Origin: Caprimulgus europaeus
Lineage: Eukaryota > Chordata > Aves > Caprimulgiformes > Caprimulgidae
Length of the DNA: 64,000 nucleotides
Assembly (NCBI GenBank): GCA_907165065.1
Contig: OU015540.1
Coordinates: forward strand, 1,348,001-1,412,000
Reading direction: 5' to 3'
The position numbers and the translations under genes were made by a program. The notes under the pieces are model-generated. The model had not been told where the DNA came from and made no database searches. It saw only the letters and a program-made list of their open reading frames with translations. Shown one piece after another: positions 34,401 through 43,162 of this stretch (position 1 is the stretch's first letter; the number at the start of each line of letters is the position of its first letter).

Positions 34401-37400
34401 AAAGAGTGATGGGAGAAGGGGAAATGGTTTTAAACTGAGAGAGGGGAGATTTAGGTCAGATATTAGGAGGAAATGTTTCACCCAGAGGGTGGTGAGACCC
34501 TGGCCCAGGTTGCCCAGAGAAGCTGTGGCTGCTCCTCCCTGGAAGTGTTCAAGGCCAGGTTGGATGAGGCTTTGAGCAACCTGGTCTGGTGGAAGGTGTC
34601 CCTGCTGCTGGCAGGGAGGTTGGGACTGGATGAGCTTTAAGGTCCCTCCCAACCCAAACCAGTCTGGGATTCTATGAAAACCGGGATTTTCCGAGAGCAG
34701 AGACCCCTTGGCATGACCCATCTGTCCCTGCGCCGGCCGGATGAGCTGCCAGCACCCCCCACCCACCCTGGCACCCCAGAGCCGCGCTCAGGAGACGCTT
34801 CCAGGGGGTTCGGGTTTGTGTCAGTTTTCAGGGTTTTTTTCAGTTGTTTGTTTGTTTGGTATTTTTAACTTGGGTTGGGTTTTTTTTTGTTTGGGTTTTT
34901 TGGTTTTGTTTGGTTGTTTTTTTGTTTGTTTGGGGGTTTTGTTTGTTTGTTTCTTTGTTTGTTTTTAGTTTGTTTCCAAAAAAAACTCTTAAAAGCATTG
35001 AAACTGATGTAGGGAAATATTCCCCCGGGCAGACGCTCAGGTCCCAGCAGTTGTTCTTACACGACTCATCCCCAGGACCCAGAGCAGAGGCCGCAATGTC
35101 CCATCCTCAGGCCAAACGCTAACGAAGAGGCCACCGCGCTGCCGTCGCAGGGTCACCCAGCCCCGAGGTGACCCGGCTGGAGCTGCCACACGGGTTGGGG
35201 TGAGGAGGTTTAAACCCTTGGAGTAACTCCAAGGATTGTTTTTTCTGTTATTTCTCTGCAAAAGCCGTCACTCACCTGCCAGCCCCCGCGGGTGGGCGAG
35301 GCCCCCGGGCACTTACCCTGAAGTCGATTCCAACGGTGGAAATGAAGCTGCCGGCGAGGAAGGCGCCGTCTTTGAAGCGCACCAGCAGGCAGGTTTTGCC
35401 GACCCCCGAGTCGCCCACCAGCATCACCTGCCAGGGAGGGGGGAAGGAGGGAGGGGGGTGTCAGATACCGGAGCTACCTCACTCACCTGCCCCCCCCACC
35501 GCAGCCAGGACCCGTCTCCATCCCAAAAGCCCCATGCCAGGAGCAGGCAGCACACCCTGGGTTTTTGAGGAGAATAAAGCACATCTGAAAGCAACGTCCT
35601 CAGAGCCAGGGGAGGGTGGGGGATGAGAAGGGGGGGACCCACAGCAGGACTATCCCCCACCCTGCACCACGCGTGTCCCTGAGCACTGGCCAAACTCAAG
35701 ACACCTTCCCTGGACCAACAATCCCCCGTGGGGAAACAAACACCTCTCAAAACCACAATCTGCTGTCCAGGCGACTCAGGCTGTGACCTGATGGCCACAG
35801 CGTCCCCACAGCCCCCAGCGCACCCACAAAGCGCCCGCACCCCCCACCGCACAGGGGGCTTCCTGGGAGGGCAACGCTGCCCACGGGGAGACTTCACGGG
35901 GGCCCCCAACCATGAGGGTGAACTCTGGGGGTGCATGCTGCCCTCTGGAAGCAAACTCCTTCAGTGGGACCCCCACAGCTTTAGGGCCACCTCCCAGTCC
36001 ACACTCCTGACCAGCATACCCTGCCTCAGTTCCCCCACCCAGCAGCAGCTCTGGGAGCAGATGGACAGACACCCACTCTGACGTAAAGAAACCACAGCAG
36101 AGCTGAAACTGCTGCCAAACGCAGCACCCCACAGTCTCTGCCCAAACCACCAGTCCCCCGGGAGCCCTCCTGCCCCTGGGGCCACCGACCCCGCTCCCCT
36201 TGGCCGGACAACAGCTTCCCGCTGCCGAGAAACCCTGGGCAGCACAGCCAGGCTGCGCTAGTGGCTCCACACCCGCCGACTGGCACAGCTTGGCACTGAC
36301 ATGGCACGGGTCCCTGTCTCCATTGGCCTGCCACAAGCCACCAGCCCGTGACCAAACTTAAATAGTTTTAAGAAGGCGCTGCCCTGGGTCACACCGAACC
36401 CAGGCTGGAGCCACCCAAAGCAGCAAATGTCACCGGACCCCTTTGCGGCTCAGCCCCCCAAGAGGCAGCTGAGGCTGTCACTTGTTTTGGGGCAGGGAAC
36501 ACGGCCAGCGAGGGGAGTGGGCAGCTGGGATCTGGTCACAGTGCTCCATTGCCCATGTGGCAGAGCCCATGCCAGGTCACCCATGGGATCACCACACACA
36601 GCCACGCACCGAGTGCTGCCACAGCAGGGTCCCAGTGAGCCCTTGGGTGTACCCGTGTGAGGCCAAGGGAAAGGGAAGAAAAAGTCATTTTTAGTACCAA
36701 ATAGTAGTATTGATTTTTAAAAAACTTTCCAGACCTCTGCTCTGAGCAGAGTGACCCTCGAGGCAGCTTCTCCCCACCCCAGCTCTGCTGAAGCCTTGCT
36801 CCTGGTTCCCAGCACCCAGGGCCAGGTTCACGCCAAGGGCTCGGAGATCAGGATCCGGCCCCTGCCTGGGATTGGCGCTTGGCTGCTGGCTCTGGCAGAG
36901 CTCAGGAGCCTCAAGAGAGGGGTAAGAGGGAGAAAGTTTAATAAACCAGGTTTTTACTGAATACAAAGCAATTTTTTTCTGCCAGTGGTTCCAAAGCAGC
37001 CGGATCATTTGCAGAGTTTTTGGCTAGCTGGTGTGTTTGGGCTCATGGTCTGGCTCATCCCTGTGCCATGGGGCAACCGACCCCAGGAAAAGCCCCGGCC
37101 TGGGCAGGGAGAGACGAGCTCGAGGAGCAGCGTGAACACAGAGGTGGCTCCATTTTAGAGAAACTGTTGAACCGTCACTGCAGCTGCATCAGGGACCAAC
37201 CTTCAACCACAGCAACCAAATTCACTCCTCAGACACCCCTCACCTCCTACCCCGCACCCCAAATCTCAACACCGCAACAGCCACGGGCACCGAGCTCCAC
37301 GCCGGAGCGTGCCGAGGCCGGACTGGCCACAGCAAACACCATCTGCTCCCAGCCCCGTGGCCAGCGCCGGCTGAGGAAGATGAGTGCTGGAAACGCAGTC

Positions 37401-38329
37401 GGATGGGTCGCGTGGAACCGCAGCCGCAGCCAAAACCGTGACGCCAGCTCCGAGCTGGGCTGGTACCGGGGTGCGTGATGGAAGGGGGTGTACATTGTCA
37501 ATATGGTTTGATCGGTGACTCGCTCGCCAGAATCTGAGGCAGTGAGGAGAAACCACCCGAGCCCGTGGAAGAGAGCGCGAGCTGGAGCGGGCTCAGCAGC
37601 AGCCGAGCAGGTGGGATGGGGCTCGGGGAACTGTCACCCCGTTATAACCGCGCCTTCCGCGCTGGTAACGAGGGAGCAGAGGGTGACAACGGCTCATCTG
37701 AGCAGGAGCAGCACTTGTAAAAGTCTCACGGAAGCAGCCCCGCTGCCGAGGGCTCGGGGAGCCCCGGGACCACCCGCCGCCAGAGACCCCGAGCAGCCGG
37801 CGGCGGGGTCTGGGGGCGAGGGAGGGAGGAAGAATGCCCGCCCGGTCCAGGCCCCCGGGAACTTCTCCGGCGGCTGCAGGGAAGCTGCACCGAGCTCCCG
37901 CACCCGACCCCGTACCGTGCACTGAGCTCCCGCACCCGACCCCGCACCGTGCACTGAGCTCCCGCACCCACCGGACCCCACACCCGACTCTGCACCCGCC
38001 GGAACCTGCACAGAATTCCCGCACCCACCGGACCCCTCACCCACTAGACCCTGCACCGCGCTCCCGCATCCACCGGACCCTGCACTCGCCCCCCCCCGCC
38101 CCCGTCCCCGCACCTTGAACGCGAGATCGTAGAACTCTCCGCTGCTGCTCAGCGAGGGCCGCCCGGCCGCGCCGCCGCCGTTGCGGGGCAGTTCGGAGGC
38201 GGGGGTCGCGGAGCCTCGTGGGGAAGGGGCGGTGGGGGGGACACGGCCGGGTCCCCGGGCGGAGGGGGGCAGCGCGGCGGAGGGGGCGGCCCCCCCCCCT
38301 TTGCTCCGAGCCGCCTTCTTCCGCGACAT
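13339..38329 (-). CDS. RAB26: RAB26 small GTPase, complete gene with nine coding exons
   Basis: The join is 38329-38114, 35427-35317, 19011-18970, 18033-17967, 17617-17565, 14827-14762, 14567-14511, 13783-13707 and 13441-13339. It gives 263 residues (human RAB26 has 256). All introns are GT-AG, and exon lengths are 216, 111, 42, 67, 53, 66, 57, 77 and 103 nt. G motifs are intact: P-loop GDSGVGKT (77-84), switch I Thr in ISTVGIDF (101-108), WDTAGQE (125-131), NKVD (184-187) and ETSAK (212-216). The C-terminus ends CCRS, a dicysteine prenylation signal. The N-terminal 60 residues are Ala/Pro/Gly/Arg-rich and begin MSRKK as in mammalian RAB26. RAB26 works on secretory granules and synaptic vesicles and links vesicles to autophagy through ATG16L1 (family knowledge). 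The gene is head-to-head with PKD1 at 10 kb, as in human. No frameshift or lost catalytic residue is seen. Confidence 0.97.
13707..13783 (-). CDS. RAB26: RAB26 exon 8 (residues 205-229), SAK motif
   Basis: Encodes [12 protein letters not shown] and [13 protein letters not shown] plus two bases of a Lys codon. ETSAK is the G5 base-recognition motif. The acceptor is CCCACAG and the donor is AA|GTAAGT, phase 2. A CR1 copy begins about 32 bp upstream of this exon in intron 7. Confidence 0.97.
13815..14135 (+). repeat. CR1 LINE 3' fragment in RAB26 intron 7
   Basis: Runs from 'aaacaggagggagagcggct' through 'cccagagggtggtgagaccc' and 'ggttggatgaggctttgagc' to 'ctgtggttctgtggttct'. It is antisense to RAB26. 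It shares its full extent, including the 5' part, with the copy at 34355-34676, so both belong to one subfamily. Confidence 0.93.
14511..14567 (-). CDS. RAB26: RAB26 exon 7 (residues 186-204)
   Basis: Encodes [19 protein letters not shown]. It starts with the Val-Asp of NKVD and continues into helix alpha4. The acceptor is TTTGCAG and the donor is AAG|GTACGT, phase 0 on both sides. Confidence 0.97.
14665..14740 (+). repeat. 22-bp GGA-rich tandem repeat, about 3.4 copies
   Basis: Units of GGCTCYGYCGGGAGGAGGAG plus two bases, inside RAB26 intron 6. On the RAB26 strand it is a pyrimidine-rich stretch 22 bp past the exon 6 donor. Confidence 0.9.
14762..14827 (-). CDS. RAB26: RAB26 exon 6 (residues 164-185)
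   Basis: Encodes [15 protein letters not shown] and LMLLGNK: helix alpha3, beta5 and the start of the guanine-specificity motif NKxD, which is completed by exon 7. The acceptor is CTCCAG and the donor is AAG|GTGAGC. The downstream 194-bp intron contains a GGA-rich 22-bp tandem repeat that abuts the donor region. Confidence 0.97.
15517..15588 (+). repeat. 14-15-bp CAGCAGCACCCACC tandem repeat
   Basis: About five imperfect units within RAB26 intron 5. Confidence 0.85.
17055..17462 (-). repeat. CR1 LINE 3' fragment in RAB26 intron 5
   Basis: Reads in reverse: 'ggactggaaaagccctttaa', 'catgaacccaacactgacca' and 'gtctacacgactcttcaatc', ending at 'ctcagccgggaactcagcac'. It is nearly collinear with 6666-7167 and 29163-29458. 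Its 5' end stops about 100 bp from exon 5. It is in the same orientation as RAB26. Confidence 0.92.
17565..17617 (-). CDS. RAB26: RAB26 exon 5 (residues 146-163)
   Basis: Together with the last base of exon 4 it encodes [18 protein letters not shown], the beta4 strand and the Rab-family F motif region. The acceptor is CCACAG and the donor is CAG|GTATGG. The reading matches human RAB26 at every position I can recall. Confidence 0.97.
17967..18033 (-). CDS. RAB26: RAB26 exon 4 (residues 124-145), switch II
   Basis: Encodes [10 protein letters not shown] and [12 protein letters not shown]: the DxxG motif and switch II with the catalytic Gln130 in place. The donor is G|GTAAGC and the intron is phase 1 (the last G starts an alanine codon). 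A CR1 fragment lies only 55 bp upstream of the acceptor. Confidence 0.98.
18034..18969 (-). other. RAB26 intron 3
   Basis: 936-bp intron holding a CR1 tail at 18088-18232 and a short A/T-rich stretch near 18440-18485. The rest is unremarkable GC-rich sequence. Confidence 0.8.
18088..18232 (+). repeat. CR1 LINE 3' tail in RAB26 intron 3
   Basis: Only the last 145 bp of a CR1 are present, from 'gctgaaggccaggttggatg' to 'ccaaaccagtctggggttct'. It sits 55 bp upstream of RAB26 exon 4, antisense to the gene. Confidence 0.9.
18970..19011 (-). CDS. RAB26: RAB26 exon 3 (residues 110-123)
   Basis: A 42-nt microexon-sized piece encoding [14 protein letters not shown], the beta2-beta3 hairpin that follows switch I. 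The acceptor is TTTCAG and the donor is CAG|GTATGT. It is found only because the flanking exons demand it, and it matches the human [14 protein letters not shown] closely. Confidence 0.97.
19105..19205 (-). repeat. CR1 LINE internal fragment
   Basis: Reverse-orientation 'ccaaggtctcccctcagcct' and 'ctcagctgctcctcagcaga' segments, a 100-bp relic 94 bp from RAB26 exon 3. Confidence 0.75.
20397..20530 (+). repeat. CCTGCATCCCTG-type tandem repeat
   Basis: About eleven imperfect 8-12-bp units of CCTGCATCCCTG with CTGTG and CTGCG variants. Confidence 0.88.
21479..21525 (+). repeat. 15-bp CACATCCCGCCCCGG tandem repeat, 3 copies
   Basis: Three units, the first two perfect. CpG-rich. Confidence 0.9.
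23951..24275 (+). mobile_element. Avian ERV-type LTR fragment (5' part)
   Basis: Landmarks are 'cactgggctggcagccagac', 'actcacttcaacccagggga', 'gggtgagagaagaaccatta', then an A/T-rich AATAAA/AATAATA segment and 'gccaatgagtgacacccagt'. The same order occurs at 46699-47000, and in reverse at 42990-43162 and 44104-44285. It resembles the LTRs of avian endogenous retroviruses. No internal gag/pol/env sequence is present. Sequence similarity to the other copy ends near 24260. Confidence 0.75.
25255..25540 (+). repeat. CR1 LINE 3' end with internal deletion
   Basis: Translation of 25268-25370 gives [20 protein letters not shown] and then [11 protein letters not shown], the conserved C-terminal part of CR1 ORF2, ending at a stop. 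It is followed after a short spacer by the CR1 terminal tail ('ggagttggactccatcatcc', 'ggttctatgg'). The untranslated part normally between ORF2 and the tail is missing. Confidence 0.88.
26470..26620. promoter_or_regulatory. Small CpG-rich island with RFX X-box-like palindrome in RAB26 intron 2
   Basis: A locally CpG-dense segment. At 26589-26602 it carries GTTGCCGTGGCGAC, which differs by one base from the palindromic RFX X-box GTTGCCATGGCAAC when the two central bases are ignored. No repeat explains it. Function as an enhancer or alternative promoter is inference. Confidence 0.45.
29056..29162 (-). repeat. CR1 LINE 3' tail (older copy)
   Basis: Reverse reading of a CR1 tail: 'atcatgggatgatgtgagtt', 'gggacccaccaggatcatcc' and 'caggacagtcccaacattca'. 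It is truncated where a second CR1 of another subfamily begins. Confidence 0.88.
29163..29458 (-). repeat. CR1 LINE 3' fragment, abutting another CR1
   Basis: Begins with its own tail ('gagaatcatggaatcgtgga', 'ggttggaaaagacctttgag') directly next to the older CR1 piece and runs to 'ctggttgaacagac'. The junction suggests insertion into, or beside, the older element. Confidence 0.92.
31080..31276 (+). repeat. 33-bp minisatellite, 6 copies
   Basis: Six units of AGCATCACCCCGAGGGCAGG plus a GATACGGGCACAG-like part. Units 3 and 4 are identical. Confidence 0.95.
34355..34676 (+). repeat. CR1 LINE 3' fragment in RAB26 intron 2
   Basis: Nearly collinear with 13815-14135, from 'aaacaggagggagagcgact' to 'ctgggattctatga'. 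Antisense to RAB26. Confidence 0.93.
34838..34980 (+). repeat. T/G-rich tract with TTTG units
   Basis: About 140 bp of T and G only for long stretches, mostly TTTG and TTTTT units. On the RAB26 strand it is an A/C-rich tract about 340-480 bp downstream of the exon 2 donor. Confidence 0.9.
35317..35427 (-). CDS. RAB26: RAB26 exon 2 (residues 73-109), P-loop and switch I
   Basis: Encodes [12 protein letters not shown], then [11 protein letters not shown] and [14 protein letters not shown]: the phosphate-binding loop with Lys83 and Thr84, and the effector loop with the Mg-coordinating Thr of ISTVGIDF. The acceptor is CAG at 35430-35428 and the donor is AGG|GTAAGT. Both flanking introns are phase 0. 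It is an isolated exon between a 2.7-kb intron and a 16.3-kb intron. Confidence 0.98.
35428..38113 (-). other. RAB26 intron 1
   Basis: 2.7-kb intron. The exon 1 side is CpG-rich and carries a minisatellite starting 23 bp from the donor. The remainder is unique sequence with an A/T patch at 36700-36720. No conserved exon is recognised. Confidence 0.8.
37885..38090 (+). repeat. About 32-bp CpG minisatellite beside RAB26 exon 1
   Basis: Two near-perfect 32-bp units (TGAGCTCCCGCACCCGACCC plus CGCACCGTGCAC) are followed by diverged shorter units with CACCGGACCC words. It lies in intron 1 within the CpG island. Confidence 0.9.
38114..38329 (-). CDS. RAB26: RAB26 exon 1 (residues 1-72)
   Basis: The start codon at 38329-38327 opens [10 protein letters not shown], matching the conserved MSRKK start of RAB26 orthologues. 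The exon encodes the disordered N-terminal extension and then GEFYDLAFK, the first beta strand of the GTPase fold. The donor is AAG|GTGCGG at 38113 and the intron phase is 0. The sequence is CpG-rich. The Ala/Pro tail differs in length from mammals, which explains most of the extra seven residues. Confidence 0.96.
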
Positions 38330-38600
38330 CCCGGGGCCGCGGCGCCGCGCCGGGCGCTTTGCGGGGGGGGGGGGGGGGGGGCTCACGCCGCCACCGCCTC
38401 CCCCGGCCCGGCCCGGCCCGGTCCAGCCCCGCCAATGGCAGCGCCGTGGGGGCGGGGGCGGGGGCCGGACCGCTCCGCCCCGGCACCCGCCGTAACCGGG
38501 GAGGGAGGGGGGAGAGGAGGGCAGCTGCCCACGCGTGGGGCTGCGGGACGAGCGGGAAGGGAGCGGTGCGGGGTGGGGGGGGGCACAGGTGAAGGGAGCG
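38330..38600 (-). promoter_or_regulatory. RAB26: RAB26 CpG-island promoter / 5' UTR
   Basis: Very GC-rich, CpG-dense sequence immediately upstream of the ATG, with a run of 19 G on the plus strand at 38363-38381 (C19 on the RAB26 strand), GC boxes and a CCAAT/ATTGG core at 38432-38436. No TATA box is seen. The transcription start is not determined, so the C-run may be 5' UTR or promoter. Confidence 0.7.
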
Positions 38601-38885
38601 GTGCGGGGTTGTGGGGGTCTCACACGCACCCACAGGGGTATTTCCACCCCGGGAAGCAGTGTGCGGTGCCCCACGCTATTCCCACCCACCACCCCCTGAG
38701 CCCCGCAGTGAGGGGGTGCAGGAGGGAGGGTGCTCAGTGGGGTTTGGGTGCTGTGACCCAGCCGGGTTTGGGGTCCATCCCACAGCAGCTGGGTCCCCCC
38801 CATGCTCTGGGTTTGCCACAGTCAGAACACGGGTGACTGCCGGGGGTTCACTCGAGGCAGACACGGACCATCTGCTGTCAGAGGG

Positions 38886-38943
38886 AGGTTCATGGTCGGA
38901 CTCGATGATCTGAAAGGTCATTTCCAACCAAAACCATTCCATG
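38886..38943 (+). repeat. CR1 LINE terminal tail (58 bp)
   Basis: Only the last bases remain: 'catggtcggactcgatgatc', 'ggtcatttccaaccaaaacc' and 'attccatga'. Confidence 0.85.
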
Positions 38944-41599
38944 AGCCACCACTGGCAACATCCTGGTGAGAAGTCGGGTCTGAGGGCAGGCACAGAGTGG
39001 GGCAGAGCCCGTGGGGTGGACAGAGCATGGGCTGAGGCACCCACAGACCCTGGGTTATCTGAGACAGGAACCTGCCTTGTCCCCAGTCTGTCTCAGCAAC
39101 TGGTTTCACTGAGCAACACTTGGCATCTTTTCTTTCTGACTGCAAATGAAGTGTCACCCGAGGCGCTTGTGACTCTCTCGACTGAAATAAATGTCTTTAG
39201 CTGTGTGACATATTTCCAGTGGTGCGGGCTCATCCTGACTGGAAAAGGAGGTTTGTAGAGTCACATGGAAACAGGAGTGGGAAATAAATTGCTCTGGTGA
39301 GGAGCCAGGCAGGCACACAATGGGGAGGTAAATACGGAACAGCACGAGAGGGACGGGAGGTGACGGCCAAGGCGGCTGGGATCAGGCAGCCTGGCGAACC
39401 CCGGGCCAGTGCTGGAGCTCGAGTGTCTCCCATGGGGATATTGAGGTGCCAATGCTGGTGCTTGAGTGCCTGTCATGGGGACACTGAGGGGTTGCTCTCA
39501 CCATGGGCACGGACGAGCTTTTCCCTTTGCTGATATGGGAGTGTTTAAATCTCCAATCAATCCCTGTTCGGTGGCCCTAAAGCACTCGGGGTGAGGAGGA
39601 GGAGGAGTGGGCAGCAGAGCTCTGATGGCTTTTGCCACAGACAAGGGAGATGAGCTAGGTCAGGATTCCTGGGTGAGATCCCCCTTCTCCCACCCCAAGT
39701 CTCTGTCACAGCCACAGCTGTCGTGGGCCCCAGGGAATGCTGAGGAGCTCTGGGATCACAGCGACTCCTCTGACACAGCTGAGGCCAGGGAAAAGCTGTC
39801 AGGATGGAGACTTATCCCCCCCCATTCCCTGCCACACTCTCTTCATCCTGACGATCCAGGCTGGAGATGGAAGCCCTGACTCGTGGGAGCAGACTCCGTG
39901 CCAGGGTTTTGCTCTATAATCTGATTTTCCAGGACAGCTGCAGTCAATAGAGGCTGAGGCCTCGGAGCGAAGTGTGATGCTGGAGCCATCTGCGGGTCTG
40001 CAGGGTTTTGACCTGATCCCTGCGCAGCGACAAGGCTGTGGCTGAGCTTTTCCAGGGATGCGCAGCCCCGGCACCCCGCAGGGAGAAGCATCTTCAGCAA
40101 GTTCCTCTCGTTTAGCAAACGTGTGCACGGAGACACAGTCTGCTCAGAAATTGTAGTCACGCCTGGAGATGTTGCTCCTCAGATAGTTACAGGAACTAAT
40201 CAGATAACTGCAGCTGAACTAAGGGGGATATAGTTACCAAAAATAGATTAATGGAACAACAGACGCCTGAAGACACAGCGTGCTGCGGGGAGGCAGGACT
40301 GCGGCACCCGGCAGGGCTCTGCGCGGGGCTGGCGCTGACAGGGGCTCTCTGTTACTCTGATACGGCTACAAATGAGCAGATTTGTTTTTAGAGGCGGAAA
40401 ATCAGCTGGTCCCCATCAGGGCTGTCAAGTCCAGAGCTCTGCTGTGTTGCAGCGTATGGGGGGACTGGCAACGCAAGCGCTAAGAGGCAGCGAGTGGCAG
40501 CCACTTCTGCCTGTGCTGAGCCAGGGGTGGCACAGCTCCCACCCCAAAATCCTGGAGGAGATGTGGAGAAAGGAGCAGAAGGCAGCGGGCACCACCTGGG
40601 TGGGAGGTGCAGGAGGACAGCCGGGGGGAAAGGTGACGCCACGCTGACAGGGCTGACGTGTCACCTGAGTAAACAGGGAGGGCACACGAGCAGACATCCA
40701 CGGGAGATGTTGGACAGAGGGGTCAGCCCTGCTTCAGTGAGGATCAGCCTGAAGAGCAGAGTGCGTGCGGGAGGCGCAGGGACACGCAGGGGCAGAGGGA
40801 CAGCACATGAGGAGCGTGCACAGGGAGCGGGACGTGTGCTGGAGATGGACCCCAGCACCCCGCCACGCTCAGCGGGAGAGGGCTTTCTCCCTGCCTCCTC
40901 GGGCAGGGCCGGTGCTGAGCAGGCCCTGTCCCCTCCCTCCCGCTTGTTGTCCCTCCCTCCCCGTTGCTCACTCACCTCTGAACACTCCAATCCTGTCGCC
41001 TTTGTCACTGTCACCGGCTGTTAACTGAAATTCCTCAGACATCTCCTCATCCGCGCAGCCCAGCAGATATTTCTGTGTGGGACGCGATTGTTTTCCTTTT
41101 GCAGCTGGGAAAGTTAAATTCCAGCCTTTTGCTGGGAGGCTGCTTTTGTCCCTTCCCTTTCTTGTATTTCCAAGTCAAGTCTTACATTGCAACCCTCCTT
41201 CCTTGTCTGATTCTTTCATTTGCCATCTCTCCTATGCCCAATCCCTCTCTTTCCATCTCGGGTTCCTCAGCTTCTCTGATCCTTCCTGAAGGGCAGTTCC
41301 ACCTGTGGCCCCCTCCATCCTCCTCCATCACCATCGTTTTCCCTGCAAAGCATCCAGGAGGTTTGGAGAGTCCAACCTATGACAAAATCTTTGCTTTTTG
41401 GCATTAATATCCATAATTTATTTGCAAGGCAAGCCCTGCTGAATGCACCCTGCTGTGGGGCTCTCACCAGTGGTCTCACCCTGCAGATCTTGCTTGCCCG
41501 GCGGTGCCGGATGCCTCTTTGCTCTCTTTGACCCTGGTGGGATCCCAGAAATTTGGGGGTCAGGAGGGTGCAGCCCACCACTGGGCAGGGCAGCTCCAG

Positions 41600-41805
41600 A
41601 ATCAGAATCACACAACCCCAGAACTGCCTGGATTGGAAAAGTCCTTTAAGCTCATCAAGTCCAACCATGAACCCAACGCTGACCAGTCCCCGACTGACCC
41701 ATGTCCCTCAGCACTGTGTCTACACGACTCTTCAATCCCTCCAGGGATGGGGACTCCACCACTGCCCTGGGCAACCCCTTCCAATGCCTCAGAACCCTTT
41801 CAGGG
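41600..41805 (-). repeat. CR1 LINE 3' fragment
   Basis: Reverse tail ('agaatcacacaaccccagaa', 'ggattggaaaagtcctttaa') followed by the same body as 29163-29458, ending abruptly at 'gcctcagaaccctttcag'. Confidence 0.9.
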
Positions 41806-42989
41806 CATTGGGAACGAGCTGCAAACCAGCCCTGCAGCCAGGCTGGCACCTTCCTGCGTTGCCAAAGTTGCTGCTTTTGGAGCAGTTGATGGTAACAGCA
41901 GCAACCAGCTCCTCAGGGTGATTTTGAACCATGGAGCTGGTGAGATGCTGTTAGCTCAGTGCGTGCAGCCCAGGGCAAAGCCTGAGCCTTCACCCACCAA
42001 ACTGCCCCCATTAGACCTTTCCCCTTCTCCAAAAGACAAAGTCAAGTGAAGAAAACATCTTCCCTGCCACTCTGCGGCCCCTGGCAGTGCTCAAGAGGAG
42101 GACCCACACCAGCAACAGCAGGACCACCCAAACCACTGCCAAGACACCAGTGCCACGGGCGGCAGGAGGACGGGACGGGGTCTCTGCCTCTGAAGGTCTG
42201 AGTCCCTTACCTGCCAAGGTGGCTCAGTCCCCTCCTCTGGAACAAGAGCCCTTCGGTGTAACCAGGCTGGCTGTCGCGGGCTTAAGCTGGCAGATGAGAC
42301 ACAGGGCACAGCTTCCCTCCGGCTTCAGGGCTGGCACCCCGGGATTCCCCATGGCACGGCACTGGGAAGTGGCAGAAGCTGCTGGGGCTGAGCAGGACAT
42401 GGTTCAGCTGGTGACACTGACTGTCAAATAAACCAAACCCCAGCAAAGCCACGGCCTCCCCTCCCCTGAAGGGTTTTGCTCCCTGCAGCTCAGCATCCCA
42501 CATCCCTGCCAGCAGCCTGCTGGGACACGGGCCCTGCCTGGCACGTCCCTGGCATGTCCCCACGGGCATCCCCAGGGAACCGCGCTGCTGCCCCGGGCCC
42601 TCCCTGTGCACAAAAGGGTGATTGTGCCAAATCCTAATGAGCCTGCGCTGGGCTGAGGCCAGGAAATTAATTTTCCATGTGCCAGTGTTGAAGGAGCCAG
42701 GGTTTCAGGCAGCAGAGGACCGAGCACAGGGAAGTCCCCAGCTCCCGCAGTCACCCACGAGAGCTTTGAGACATGACCAAGAGCTGGATGTTCAAAGGGC
42801 CTTTGAAATGTGTCCTATGGAGATAAGAGGCAGAGATGAGCAACAAACATTCAGTTTCCCAAATAAGAGCGATTTTCAAGCTATTTAGTAAATTTTAAAT
42901 GATTTTCAGACCTCCTTCAGCAGCAACAAACATTTTAGAAATAGAATATCTCACCTTAAAACCATCCGAGACATTTTCTAGCCATATTT

Positions 42990-43162
42990 AATTACTATTA
43001 TGATTATCATTATTATTTTAATATCAATATTATTTTAAGTTTTATTTTATTTCTGTTATTAAATTGTTCTTCTCTCACCCTATGAATCTCCTTCCCCTTG
43101 CCCCCCAATTCTCTCCCCTGTCCCCTGGGTTGGAGTGAGTGAGCGGCTGTGTCTGGCTGCAG
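42990..43162 (-). mobile_element. Avian ERV-type LTR fragment, reverse
   Basis: Reverse complement of the same LTR block: an AT-rich TTATTATTTTAAT segment, 'aaattgttcttctctcaccc', 'tgccccccaattctctcccc' and 'tgggttggagtgagtgagcg', ending at 'gctgtgtctggctgc'. Confidence 0.75.

Larger units (their letters stand above)
19012..35316 (-). other. RAB26 intron 2 (16.3 kb)
   Basis: No coding exon is required or recognisable. Contents: CR1 pieces (19105, 25255, 29056, 29163, 34355), an ERV LTR fragment (23951), minisatellites (20397, 21479, 31080), two small CpG-rich islands (25640-25830 and 26470-26620), and AT-rich non-repetitive stretches that look like conserved non-coding elements (21590-21710, 22625-22800, 23370-23690, 24420-24560, 28440-28600, 29690-29900, 32800-33070, 33630-34130). 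A long T/G tract lies near the exon 2 end. Confidence 0.8.

Noticed and set aside
37694-38803. 369-codon minus-strand open frame
   Set aside because: Only its MSRKK...AFK part is real (RAB26 exon 1). The rest is CpG-island read-through of promoter and intron.
41945-42020. tRNA-like GTTAGCTCAGTGCGTG word
   Set aside because: It matches only a B-box/A-box-like string. No cloverleaf can be formed around it.
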